Shown: positions 31,180 through 39,489 of the stretch, piece after piece | How positions within the stretch are numbered: position 1 is the stretch's first letter | How the letters are laid out: each line of letters opens with the position of its first letter | Assembly (NCBI GenBank): GCA_965263455.1 | Contig: CBDHHN010000004.1 | Location: 1,178,001 to 1,242,000, forward strand | Length of the DNA: 64,000 nt | Origin: CADEDH01 sp965263455 | Lineage (GTDB): Bacteria; Actinomycetota; Acidimicrobiia; Acidimicrobiales; SZUA-35 | Reading direction: 5' to 3' | Made by a program: the position numbers and the translations under genes | The notes under the pieces: model-generated | What the model saw: the letters and a program-made list of their open reading frames with translations, nothing else | What the model was told of the DNA's origin: nothing | Database searches by the model: none

Positions 31180-32184
31180 ATGCCGACCACGACCGACCAA
31201 CCGGAACCCACGCCGACCCCGACGGCCGTCTCGATCGATCTGGCCCTCCGCGCCCTCCTGGCCACCGACGTGACCTATGGCCCCGGTTTCGCCAACCACG
31301 GCCCGATGGCCGTCGAGGCGCTGGAGCACCTCGATCGACCCGGGGCCGACATCACCCGCTTCCTCGACGGGTACCTCCCCCGACTTCGGGCCAAGCAGCC
31401 CGATGCCGTGGCCCCCGACGACTGGCGGGCGGCGGTGGCCGAAGCAGCCACCCGCCTGGCCCCGGCGGCGGCGGCCATGGCCGGCCACGGACTCCTTCGC
31501 CTGGCCCACGCCGTGCGGGCCGTGGAACGCCATGACACACCGGTGCGCCGAACCGACGTGGCCGAGGCGGTCGCCTACTGGGGCCGCGGGACCGGCCTCC
31601 CGACGCCCCGGCCCGCCGGTGACCGTTCGGTGGCCGAGGTTCTGGCCGCCGTGCCCCGACTGCGGCCGACCGACACCGGCGGGATGCTGACCCGGACCCT
31701 GGCCCTGGCCGCCTCCGACCCCGGCGTGGAGAAGACCCTGGCCTCGCTGGCCCCACCGGTGGATCACCTCGGGTTCCTCGACCAACTGGCGCTGGCCTCG
31801 GCCGACCGCTACCTGGCCAACGGCGACGACCGGGCCTTCGTGTTCATCCACGGCGTGACCGTGCCCACCATGGCCTCGGTCCTGCTGCCCCATCTCGACC
31901 CGGCCGGCCGCCACGAACTGTCGGCCGCCGTGGCCGCCTTCGTCGGCTACGCCGTCGCCGGGTTCGACACCAGGCCGGAGACGGCCGGCCTCGACGCGGT
32001 GCCGGCCGACCTGACCCCACCACCGCCTGGCACCGACGGCGATGTCGCCCTGGCCGCCGGGGCCGCAGCCAGCCTCGACGACCACACCATCAAGTTCACC
32101 GACGCCTGCCTCACGCTGTCGGACCGGACCGGCCTCCAGCTCCCCCGCCTGGCCGCCGCGGTCAGGGTGGCGGCCACGACCTAG
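31180..32184 (+). CDS. Questin oxidase-like protein (DUF4243 family)
   Basis: 334 residues, cytoplasmic. Matches the questin-oxidase/AflY-like family: NHGPMAVEALEHL near the N-terminus, MAGHGLLRLAHAVRAVE in the centre and DDHTIKFTDACL near the end, the conserved His-containing helices. Fungal members open anthraquinone rings oxidatively. Bacterial members are mostly uncharacterised, so aromatic or quinone oxidation is inference. Control by the adjacent SoxR, which senses redox-cycling quinones and phenazines, fits a detoxifying role. Leaderless ATG. Confidence 0.82.
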   Translation: MPTTTDQPEPTPTPTAVSIDLALRALLATDVTYGPGFANHGPMAVEALEHLDRPGADITRFLDGYLPRLRAKQPDAVAPDDWRAAVAEAATRLAPAAAAMAGHGLLRLAHAVRAVERHDTPVRRTDVAEAVAYWGRGTGLPTPRPAGDRSVAEVLAAVPRLRPTDTGGMLTRTLALAASDPGVEKTLASLAPPVDHLGFLDQLALASADRYLANGDDRAFVFIHGVTVPTMASVLLPHLDPAGRHELSAAVAAFVGYAVAGFDTRPETAGLDAVPADLTPPPPGTDGDVALAAGAAASLDDHTIKFTDACLTLSDRTGLQLPRLAAAVRVAATT

Positions 32185-32247
32185 GGTCGCCGTCGCGCCG
32201 GCCGGACGATGGCTCGGGTACCGCAGCGGCGCCCGAATCGGCTCTGG

Positions 32248-32273
32248 TAGGTTCGGTTCCACAACAAGGGGGA
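32248..32273 (+). promoter_or_regulatory. -10 box and ribosome-binding site of DUF4389 gene
   Basis: TAGGTT at 32248-32253 and a purine-rich AAGGGGGA at 32266-32273, 6 nt before the ATG at 32280. Here the same -10 type drives a transcript with a leader of about 20 nt. Confidence 0.5.
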
Positions 32274-32279
32274 TGTTGC

Positions 32280-32924
32280 ATGGCCACCATCACACCGGCG
32301 CCGTACCCGGCACGCCTGGAGATCGACTACCCGCAGCAGTCCAACCGGGTCACCACCCTGTTCCGGCTGATCCTGGCGATCCCGATCCTGATCATCTCGT
32401 GGATCCTGTCGGCGTCGTCGACCCAGACCTTCACCGACGCCTCGGGCAACGTCGTCACCACGGGCGGCGGCGGCATCAGCGGAGCTCTGTTCGGGGCCAC
32501 GTTGTTGATGATCCTGTTCTGTCGGCGCTACCCCCGTTGGTGGTTCGACTTCGCCCTGGAGCTGACCCGGTTCTCGACCCGGATCGGGGCCTACGTGGGC
32601 TTGCTGACCGACCAGTACCCGTCGACCGAGGACGAGCAGTCGGTCCACCTCGAGATCGACTACCCCGATGTGGAGAACGACCTCAACCGCTGGCTGCCGC
32701 TGGTCAAGTGGTTCCTGGCCATTCCCCACTTCATCGTGCTGGCGTTCCTGGGCCTGGCCGCCTTCGTCGTCACCATCATCGCCTGGTTCGCCATCCTCTT
32801 CACCGGGCGTTACCCCGAGGGGCTGTTCACCTTCGTGGTCGGTGTGGCGCGGTGGGCTCTCCGGGTCCAGGCCTACGCCTTCCTGCTGGTCACCGACCGC
32901 TACCCGCCGTTCTCCCTCGACTGA
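32280..32924 (+). CDS. DUF4389 membrane protein
   Basis: 214 residues with a duplicated layout: LEIDYPQQSNRVTTLFRLILAIPI (about 13-36) and LEIDYPDVENDLNRWLPLVKWFLAIPH (about 123-149). Each is followed by hydrophobic helices, for about four membrane segments in total. RYP-WW-FDFALELTRF and RYPEGLFTFVVG are further family signatures. Function unknown; common in Actinobacteria and Chloroflexi. Ends in a strong double hairpin. Confidence 0.9.
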   Translation: MATITPAPYPARLEIDYPQQSNRVTTLFRLILAIPILIISWILSASSTQTFTDASGNVVTTGGGGISGALFGATLLMILFCRRYPRWWFDFALELTRFSTRIGAYVGLLTDQYPSTEDEQSVHLEIDYPDVENDLNRWLPLVKWFLAIPHFIVLAFLGLAAFVVTIIAWFAILFTGRYPEGLFTFVVGVARWALRVQAYAFLLVTDRYPPFSLD

Positions 32925-32925
32925 G

Positions 32926-32947
32926 CCGACGCCCGGCCGGGCGTCGG
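32926..32947. terminator. Palindromic hairpin after DUF4389 gene
   Basis: Perfect 11-bp arms (32926-32936, 32937-32947) directly after the stop codon. The first of two stacked hairpins in the convergent gap. Confidence 0.6.
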
Positions 32948-32974
32948 GCGTGGAGGCCGACCGGGTCCCGGACG

Positions 32975-33008
32975 CGCCGGTGGCCGGGCCCGGGCCCGGC
33001 CACCGGCG
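32975..33008. terminator. Second perfect hairpin in the same convergent gap
   Basis: 16-bp arms (32975-32990 and 32993-33008) around CG, all G/C-rich and without a T-tract. It serves the minus-strand hydratase gene that ends at 33043. Confidence 0.7.
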
Positions 33009-33042
33009 TCGTTCGGGGCGTATCCGCCGACCGACGTCGGCC

Positions 33043-33912
33043 TCAACCGATGTCGACGCCGCCGTTGTCGATCACGACCCGGCCGTCGCCGCCCAGGGTC
33101 TGGAAGATGAAGTGGCCGTCGCCGTCGTCCCACATGTTGACCGTGAGCGACTCGCCCGGGAGCACGGGGGACGAGAACCGGCCGTCCATGCCCTTGAACT
33201 TCTCGGGGTCGGAGTCGGCCAGGGAGTGCAGGAGCATCCGGCCGGTGAAGCCGTAGGTGCAGAGCCCGTGGAGGATCGGCTTGGGGAACCCACCCACATC
33301 GGAGAACTGCTTGTCCGAGTGCAGGGGGTTGCGGTCGCCGCAGAGGCGGTAGAGCAGGGCCTGGTCGGGCCGGGTCTCGGCCGTCATCGACACGTCGGGA
33401 TCGCGGTCGGGGGCGACGTTGGCCTTGTCGGACGGGCCGCGGTCACCACCCCAGCCTCCCTCGCCGACGATGAACACCGAGGACGTGGCCTCGTAGAGCG
33501 GCTGGCCGTCCTCGACCAGGGTGCCCACCGTCTTGGTGGCGACGACGGCACCCTTGCCCTTGTCGTAGATGCCGGTGATCTCGTCCACCGTCTCGACCTC
33601 GCCGCCGGTCGGCATCGGGCGCATGAGCTTGATGCCCTGCTCCCCGTGGACCAGCATCCGGGGGTCATAGGTGCCGGCCTGGCTCATGGCCGACTTGCCT
33701 CCGGTCGAGGTGAAGCCGAACAGCACCACCATGGTGGGGAAGACCTTCTGGTCGACCCCGGCGGTGTTCTCGGTGGTGAACTCGAGTTCCTGGCCGACCG
33801 GGTCGGTGACGCCGGCCCCGATGCCCAGGGCGTAGAGCAGGCAGTCGTCGGCGGTCCAGGAAGCCCGGCGGGGCTCACCCTTGGCGCCGACGGCGTCGGG
33901 ATTCAATGGCAT
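33043..33912 (-). CDS. MaoC-type enoyl-CoA hydratase 2 (R-specific, double hot-dog)
   Basis: 289 residues, the length of the hydratase-2 part of peroxisomal multifunctional enzyme 2. Hydrates trans-2-enoyl-CoA to (3R)-hydroxyacyl-CoA in beta-oxidation of fatty-acid or steroid side chains. The catalytic hot-dog carries YRLCGDRNPLHSD and GFPKPILHGLCTYG (Asp and His of the R-hydratase motif). AGGAGAA lies about 8 nt before the ATG. It is 42 nt downstream of a (3R)-hydroxyacyl-CoA dehydrogenase-like SDR, so the pair splits the MFE-2 activities over two genes. Confidence 0.9.
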   Translation of the reverse strand: MPLNPDAVGAKGEPRRASWTADDCLLYALGIGAGVTDPVGQELEFTTENTAGVDQKVFPTMVVLFGFTSTGGKSAMSQAGTYDPRMLVHGEQGIKLMRPMPTGGEVETVDEITGIYDKGKGAVVATKTVGTLVEDGQPLYEATSSVFIVGEGGWGGDRGPSDKANVAPDRDPDVSMTAETRPDQALLYRLCGDRNPLHSDKQFSDVGGFPKPILHGLCTYGFTGRMLLHSLADSDPEKFKGMDGRFSSPVLPGESLTVNMWDDGDGHFIFQTLGGDGRVVIDNGGVDIG

Positions 33913-33954
33913 GTCTGGTTCTCCTGATCGTGGTGCTGCGTGATGGGTACGTGC

Positions 33955-34881
33955 CTAGTAGGCGGTGGGACGGCCGGGGCCGGTGACCGGGGCACCCTGC
34001 ATGTCGCTGTTGGGCTGGGCCTCGCTCATCAGCTGCTTGACCAGCGGGCCGATCTCGGTCGGGTCGTCGACGGGTTCGATCGTCGGACCCCGGTGCCACA
34101 TGTTGGCCACCCCGAGGACCCGGCCGCTGGCCTCGAACACCCGGCCCGTGACCGGGGCCGACTCCGATGACACCAGCCAGGTGGCGATGGGGGCGATCCA
34201 GCGGGGGCTCATGGCCTCCTTGCCCTCCTCGTCGAGCTGGCCCATACCCAGGTTCTCGGTCATCCGGGTCAGGGCTCCGGGGGCGATGGCGTTGACCGTC
34301 ACCCCGTAGCGGTGCAGTTCCTGGGCCGCGATGATGGTGAAGGCGGCGATACCGGCCTTGGCCGCCCCGTAGTTGGTCTGGCCGGCGTTGCCGTAGATGC
34401 CGGACACCGAGCTGGTGTTGATGATGCGAGCGTCATTGGTCTCGCCCGCCTTGGACCGCTCTCGCCAGTAGGCGGCGGCCCACCGGGCCGGGGCGAAGGT
34501 GCCCTTGAGGTGGACCTTGATGACGGCGTCCCACTCGGCCTCGGTCATGTTCGACAACATCCGGTCCCGCAGGATGCCGGCGTTGTTGATGACGGCGTCG
34601 AGACCTCCGAAGGTCTCGATCGCCATGTTGACCATCCGTTGCGAGCCCTCCCAGTCGGAGACGTCGTCCCCGTTGGCGATGGCCTCGCCTCCCATGCCCT
34701 TGATCTCCTCGACGACCTGCTGGGCCGGGGAGAGGTCTCCCCCGGTGCCGTCCATCTCGCCTCCGAGATCGTTGACGACAACCTTGGCTCCGTGGGCGGC
34801 GAGCATGAGGGCGTGTTCCCGCCCGATGCCTCGACCGGCCCCGGTCACGATTGCGATGCGGCCTTCACACAGTCCTGCCAT
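33955..34881 (-). CDS. SDR, (3R)-hydroxyacyl-CoA dehydrogenase-like (MFE-2/HSD17B4 type)
   Basis: 308 residues. TGAGRGIGREHAL and VVVNDLGGEMDGTGG (the long loop after strand 2 typical of MFE-2 dehydrogenases) are followed by NNAGILRDRM. The catalytic Ser is in INTSSVSG and the YxxxK in TNYGAAKAG. VNAIAPGALTRMTE follows. NAD-dependent oxidation of (3R)-hydroxyacyl-CoA is expected. GGAGG precedes the ATG by about 6 nt. Operon with the downstream hydratase, giving two consecutive steps of one pathway. Confidence 0.92.
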   Translation of the reverse strand: MAGLCEGRIAIVTGAGRGIGREHALMLAAHGAKVVVNDLGGEMDGTGGDLSPAQQVVEEIKGMGGEAIANGDDVSDWEGSQRMVNMAIETFGGLDAVINNAGILRDRMLSNMTEAEWDAVIKVHLKGTFAPARWAAAYWRERSKAGETNDARIINTSSVSGIYGNAGQTNYGAAKAGIAAFTIIAAQELHRYGVTVNAIAPGALTRMTENLGMGQLDEEGKEAMSPRWIAPIATWLVSSESAPVTGRVFEASGRVLGVANMWHRGPTIEPVDDPTEIGPLVKQLMSEAQPNSDMQGAPVTGPGRPTAY

Positions 34882-34979
34882 TCGAACCTCCGTTTCCGGG
34901 TGTCGATCTTGTCACAGCTGGCAACCGACCAAAAACCATGAGGACACGGGGCCGCTGACGCGTGGCACACTGGGGGCCG

Positions 34980-37900
34980 TTGACTGAGTCACTGGACGCG
35001 GAGGGACCGACGGGACCGGTGGGGAACGAGGGCGACTCGACCCCACCATCGACGGCGGACGGTACCGACGGCGGGGCAGCCGGACCCGTGGCGGGCCGAC
35101 CCGGCGCGCCCGATCGCACGGTGATCATCAGCCGTCCGGGTTCGGAGCCGCCGGACATCAGCGACGTGCTCGGTCCCGAGGCCGAGGATCGGGCCGACAC
35201 CGACAACGGATCGGCGGCGGACCACAGCCCCACCGGCGACGACGACCGGACCCGGCCGGAGTCCGCCTCGTCCGCCGTCGATCTTTCCACCCTCCCGCCA
35301 CCGCCGATGCCGACCGGGCTATCGGCGCCCGAGTCCGAGACCGAGACCGAGACTGAGACCGGGTCGGAGACCGATCCCGGTACCGAGGCCGGGGCCAGTA
35401 CCGAGGCCGACAGGTCGGAGACCGACGGGGGCAGGACCGAGCCGGGGCCACCGGTCGGTGTACCGGCCGGCCGGCCGCCGGTGGGAGCACCGGTGGCGTC
35501 GCCACCTCCGCCCGACGCCGACGAGTCGATCGATCCGGGCGACCTGGATGCCGCCACCACCATCGCCGATCCGGAACCCGAGGCCGACGACGCCACCACC
35601 ACCATCGCCGATCCGGAACCCGAGGCCGACGACGCCGCCATCACCATCGCCCACTCGGACGCCCAGGGCGACCCGACCACCACCGCCGAACCGGCCGGCC
35701 CAACCCCCTCCGACGGCCCGACCCCCTCCGACGGCCCGACCACCACCATCGCCCACTCGGACGCCGAGGGCGGCTCGGATGCCGGCTTCGATCCCTCGGC
35801 CACGATGGTGGCGCCGTCGGCCGGGCCGACCGGGGTCGGCGCCCCTCCCCCGCCGCCAGGCCTCGGGTCCGACAACGACGCCGCTGCGGAGGCCGCGACG
35901 ACGGCCGACGAGGTGGCGGCGGCGCTGACGCCGACCCCACCTCCTCCCCCGCCTCCAGGCTCGACCGGCCCGACCGATGAGACGGTGGTGATCAAGGCTC
36001 CCACCGCCCAGGACGGCACCGACTCGACCGTCGTACTCGACCTTGCCTCCACACCGGCCACCGAGGTGATGCCGGGCACGACACCGGTACCGCCCGACCC
36101 GCCCGACCCGTCGACGGGGCAACCCGGACCGGCGGTGGCGGCCGCCGTCGCCGCCGGCTCGGCCCTGGCAGCCCCGCAGGCGCCGGTCCCGCCTCCGGGT
36201 GAGGCCGAATCGACGGCCGGAACGGGCTCGGCCGGATCGGGGCGGTGGCGACGCCGTCTCCTGATCGCCCTCGCCGTACCGGTCCTGGGCCTGGCCGCCC
36301 TCGTAGGGCTCTGGGCGGCCGACACCGCCCGCACCGACGGCCAGGTCGTCCGGGGCACCGTACTCGGCGACACCGATCTCGGCGGCCTCGACGCCGACGG
36401 CCTGACCACGGTTGCCACCGACCTGGACGCCGCACTGTCCGACGTGGACGTGACCCTCGGGATCGGCGACGACGACGTCGTCCGCAACGCCGCCACCCTG
36501 GGCACCCAGGTCGACCGCGATCACCTGACCACCAGCGCCCTCGACGCCCGGCGGGGTGGGTCGACGGTACTCAAGCCCTTCCGCTGGCTCGGCACCTTCT
36601 TCACCGAGGAGTCGATCGAGGTCCGCTACGAGGTCGACCCGGCGGTGACGGCGGCCACGGTCGACGACATCAACGCCACCGAGCTGCTGCAGGCGGTCGA
36701 ACCCACCCTCGAACTGGCCGACGACGACACCCTGTCGGCGGGGCCCGGGAGCACGGGCATCCGCATCGAGCCCGACGCCCTGGTCGACCGGCTGCCGGCC
36801 ACCCTCGCCGGCGACGGCCCGTTCCGCATCGAACTGGAGCCGGCCGACGCCCAGCCACGGTTCACCACGGCACAGGTGGCGGCGGTGGCCGAGGAGATCA
36901 CGGCCGCCACCCAGGGGACGGTGCAGTTCCAGGTGCTCGACCAGACCGCCGTCGTCGACGGTTCCCAGGTCCGCCGCTGGGTTCGCCTCGACCTCGACGA
37001 CGACGAGCCGGCCTGGAACGTGGACGAGGTGGTGGCCCTCGACGAGCTGCGACCTCTGTTCCCCACCCTGGGGTCCGAGGACCAGCAGGCCCGGTTCAAC
37101 GTGGTCGACGGAGCCCCCCTCATCATCCCGGCGTCCGAGACCGTGGTGTGTTGCACCCTCGAATCGCTGGCCCAGCTCCGGCCCGCCCTCGACGAGCCCC
37201 TCCCGCCGCCTCCGGACGACACCGGCGACGACGACCCCGCCCTGCCCCAACGGATCATCACCCTCCAACCCGAGGTGGTGGGCTCGGACGAGGGCGTCCG
37301 GGAACTGGAGAGCCTGGGCATCATCGAGGAGGTCAGTACCTTCACCACCAACCACGCCTGCTGCCAGAACCGCGTGGTCAACATCCAGCGCTTCGCCGAC
37401 CTCACCCGGGGCGTGGTCATCCGGCCCGGGGAGGACTTCTCCCTGAACGGCCACGTGGGCCGCCGCACCATCGAGAAGGGCTTCGTCGCCGACAGCGCCA
37501 TCGCCAACGGGGTGCTCGAACCCCAGGTCGGTGGGGGCGTCAGCCAGTTCGCCACCACCTTCTTCAACGCCGCCTTCTACGCCGGGCTCGACTTCAACGA
37601 GTACCAGTCGCACTCGCTGTACATCTCCCGCTACCCCCGCGGTCGGGAGGCCACGATCTCCTTCCCCCGGCCCGACCTTTCGGTGAAGAACACGACCGAG
37701 TACGGGATCCTGGTCTGGACCGAGTACACGCCGACCTCGATCACCGTCACCTTCTACTCGACCAAGCACATCGAGGTCGAGGACCTGCCCCTGCTCCGGA
37801 GTTCGCGGGGCGAGTGCTCGGTGTGGACCACGCCGCGGATCCGCACCTACGACGACGGCACCGTCGTCGAGGACTCGGTGTTCGCCCTGTACCGCCCGGG

Positions 37901-38084
37901 CGAGGGACTCGACTGCAACGGGAACTCGACCCGACCGGAGGAGCCGGCCGGGCCGACCACCCCGCCCGAACCCGAACCTGCGCCCGAGCCCGAGCCGCAA
38001 CCGGAGCCGGAACCGGCCCCTGAGCCCGAGCCCACGCCGGATCCGGCACCGGGACCCAGCCCCGACCCGGGTGCCGGAGGCTGA
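34980..38084 (+). CDS. Large single-pass VanW-domain protein with long disordered N-terminus
   Basis: 1034 residues. About the first 425 are cytoplasmic, low-complexity (Pro, Thr, Asp, Glu), with duplicated TTTIADPEPEADDA blocks. One membrane helix follows RWRRR (about 430-450). Outside lie peptidoglycan-binding_4/YoaR-like domains and the VanW domain (about 775-940: NRVVNIQRFADLTRGVVIRPGEDFSLN, GGGVSQFATTFFNAAF, YISRYPRGREATI), then a Pro/Glu tail. VanW proteins occur with cell-wall genes and in glycopeptide-resistance clusters; their biochemistry is unclear. The TTG at 34980 gives a natural MTESLDAEG start with CACACT 8 nt upstream; a GTG at 34962 is the alternative. Confidence 0.85.
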   Translation: MTESLDAEGPTGPVGNEGDSTPPSTADGTDGGAAGPVAGRPGAPDRTVIISRPGSEPPDISDVLGPEAEDRADTDNGSAADHSPTGDDDRTRPESASSAVDLSTLPPPPMPTGLSAPESETETETETGSETDPGTEAGASTEADRSETDGGRTEPGPPVGVPAGRPPVGAPVASPPPPDADESIDPGDLDAATTIADPEPEADDATTTIADPEPEADDAAITIAHSDAQGDPTTTAEPAGPTPSDGPTPSDGPTTTIAHSDAEGGSDAGFDPSATMVAPSAGPTGVGAPPPPPGLGSDNDAAAEAATTADEVAAALTPTPPPPPPPGSTGPTDETVVIKAPTAQDGTDSTVVLDLASTPATEVMPGTTPVPPDPPDPSTGQPGPAVAAAVAAGSALAAPQAPVPPPGEAESTAGTGSAGSGRWRRRLLIALAVPVLGLAALVGLWAADTARTDGQVVRGTVLGDTDLGGLDADGLTTVATDLDAALSDVDVTLGIGDDDVVRNAATLGTQVDRDHLTTSALDARRGGSTVLKPFRWLGTFFTEESIEVRYEVDPAVTAATVDDINATELLQAVEPTLELADDDTLSAGPGSTGIRIEPDALVDRLPATLAGDGPFRIELEPADAQPRFTTAQVAAVAEEITAATQGTVQFQVLDQTAVVDGSQVRRWVRLDLDDDEPAWNVDEVVALDELRPLFPTLGSEDQQARFNVVDGAPLIIPASETVVCCTLESLAQLRPALDEPLPPPPDDTGDDDPALPQRIITLQPEVVGSDEGVRELESLGIIEEVSTFTTNHACCQNRVVNIQRFADLTRGVVIRPGEDFSLNGHVGRRTIEKGFVADSAIANGVLEPQVGGGVSQFATTFFNAAFYAGLDFNEYQSHSLYISRYPRGREATISFPRPDLSVKNTTEYGILVWTEYTPTSITVTFYSTKHIEVEDLPLLRSSRGECSVWTTPRIRTYDDGTVVEDSVFALYRPGEGLDCNGNSTRPEEPAGPTTPPEPEPAPEPEPQPEPEPAPEPEPTPDPAPGPSPDPGAGG
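35556..35636 (+). repeat. Direct duplication encoding TTIADPEPEADDA
   Basis: Two copies of a 39-bp block (35556-35594 and 35598-35636) in the disordered N-terminus of the VanW protein. Shorter related TTIAHSDA units follow downstream. Confidence 0.8.
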
Positions 38085-38116
38085 CCACGGTTGGCGGTCG
38101 GCCCACAGCGCCCCTC

Positions 38117-38122
38117 TACGCT
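38117..38122 (+). promoter_or_regulatory. -10 box of leaderless flavoprotein gene
   Basis: TACGCT, 7 nt before the ATG at 38130. It supports that start and a transcript likely to include the selenoprotein gene. Confidence 0.55.
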
Positions 38123-38129
38123 GCGGGTC

Positions 38130-39485
38130 ATGGTTTCCGCCGAATCGAGCCCGGGCGACCAGTGGTCGTGCGACATCCTCATCGTGGGCGCCGGCCCTGC
38201 CGGCTGCGCCGCGGCCCTCGAGGCCTGCCGGCGGGGGCTCGACGTGGTCGTCGTCGACAAGGCCCGCTTCCCCCGGGACAAGTGCTGCGGTGACGGACTG
38301 ACCACCTCCGCCCTCCGCCAGCTGGAGGAGCTCGGATTCGACCCGGCAACGGTCCCCAGCTGGATCGAGGTGGACGAGGTCGTGATCCGCAGCCCCGGCG
38401 GGCGGGTGGCCCGCCTCGGCCTCCCGAGCGGCCAGGGGGCCTTCGCCGCCGTCTGCCGCCGTCGGGAGTTGGACGAGGCCCTGGTCCGGCTGGCCCGCAA
38501 CCACGGGGTCACGATCCTGGAGGGCCACGAGCTGGACGCGGTGGTACAGACCGCCGATGCCGTCCGGGCCGAGGTCAACGGCATCACCTTCTCCAGCCGC
38601 TACCTGATCGCGGCCGACGGCATGTGGTCGCCGACGCGCAAGGCCCTGGGTCTGGCCGTACCCGACTACCGGGGCGACTGGCATGCCTTCCGCCAGTACT
38701 TCACCGGAGTCAGTCCACTGGCGGCCGAGCAGCTGACGGTGTGGTTCGAGCCCGATCTGCTTCCGGGCTACGCCTGGTCGTTCCCCCTCGGCGACGGCTC
38801 GGCCAACGTCGGGTTCGGTATCCAACGGGGGCAGGGGGTCTCGGTCCAGGCCATGAAGGGTCTCTGGCCCGACCTCCTGGCCCGCCCCCACATCGCCGAC
38901 TTCCTCGGGCCCGACGCCGAGCCCGAAGGTCCCCATCGGGCCTGGCCCATCCCGGCCCAACTCGGTCGACTTCCGCTGACCCGGGATCGGGTGCTGTTCG
39001 TGGGCGACGCCGGCGCCGCCACCGACCCCATGACGGGCGAGGGAATCGGCCAGGCCATGGAGACCGGCCGGTTGGCCGTGTCGGCCATCTGCTCGGTGGT
39101 GGCCGACGACGTGGCCGGCGCCACCCGGGCCTACCACCGCCGACTGCGCCGCAGCATGGTGCGCGACCACGGCCTGGCCCGCAGCCTGTCGCGGGTGCTG
39201 GCCGGCCGCCGCCAGACCGAGACGGCCCTCGGCCTGATCGACTCCTCGGACTGGACCCGGCGCAACTTCGCCCGCTGGCTGTTCGAGGACTACCCCCGGG
39301 CCGCCGTGTTCACCCCTCGACGGTGGCGGCGACGCCTGCTGTCGGGCCCCGGCGCCTACCGGCACCGGCCCGAGGCGGCCACCGGGCCCGATCCGGATCC
39401 GGCACCGGCCGGCGACCGGACCGTCGCCGACGCGGCGCCGGTGGCGAGCCACGGTGAGCGCCCGGTCGACCCTGTGGCAGACTGA
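38130..39485 (+). CDS. Geranylgeranyl reductase family FAD-dependent oxidoreductase
   Basis: 451 residues. The N-terminal Rossmann fold has ILIVGAGPAGCAAALEACRRG and DVVVVDKARFPRDKCCGDGLT. The C-C-G-D-G loop is typical of geranylgeranyl reductases and related prenyl-saturating flavoenzymes. FVGDAGAATDPMTGEGIGQAMETG is the second FAD motif. YLIAADGMWSPTRKALG lies between them. The likely job is reduction of isoprenoid chains (menaquinone or lipid), but the substrate is unproven. The stop at 39485 is only 4 nt before the selenoprotein start at 39490, so the two are almost certainly co-transcribed. Confidence 0.9.
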   Translation: MVSAESSPGDQWSCDILIVGAGPAGCAAALEACRRGLDVVVVDKARFPRDKCCGDGLTTSALRQLEELGFDPATVPSWIEVDEVVIRSPGGRVARLGLPSGQGAFAAVCRRRELDEALVRLARNHGVTILEGHELDAVVQTADAVRAEVNGITFSSRYLIAADGMWSPTRKALGLAVPDYRGDWHAFRQYFTGVSPLAAEQLTVWFEPDLLPGYAWSFPLGDGSANVGFGIQRGQGVSVQAMKGLWPDLLARPHIADFLGPDAEPEGPHRAWPIPAQLGRLPLTRDRVLFVGDAGAATDPMTGEGIGQAMETGRLAVSAICSVVADDVAGATRAYHRRLRRSMVRDHGLARSLSRVLAGRRQTETALGLIDSSDWTRRNFARWLFEDYPRAAVFTPRRWRRRLLSGPGAYRHRPEAATGPDPDPAPAGDRTVADAAPVASHGERPVDPVAD

Positions 39486-39489
39486 CGCC

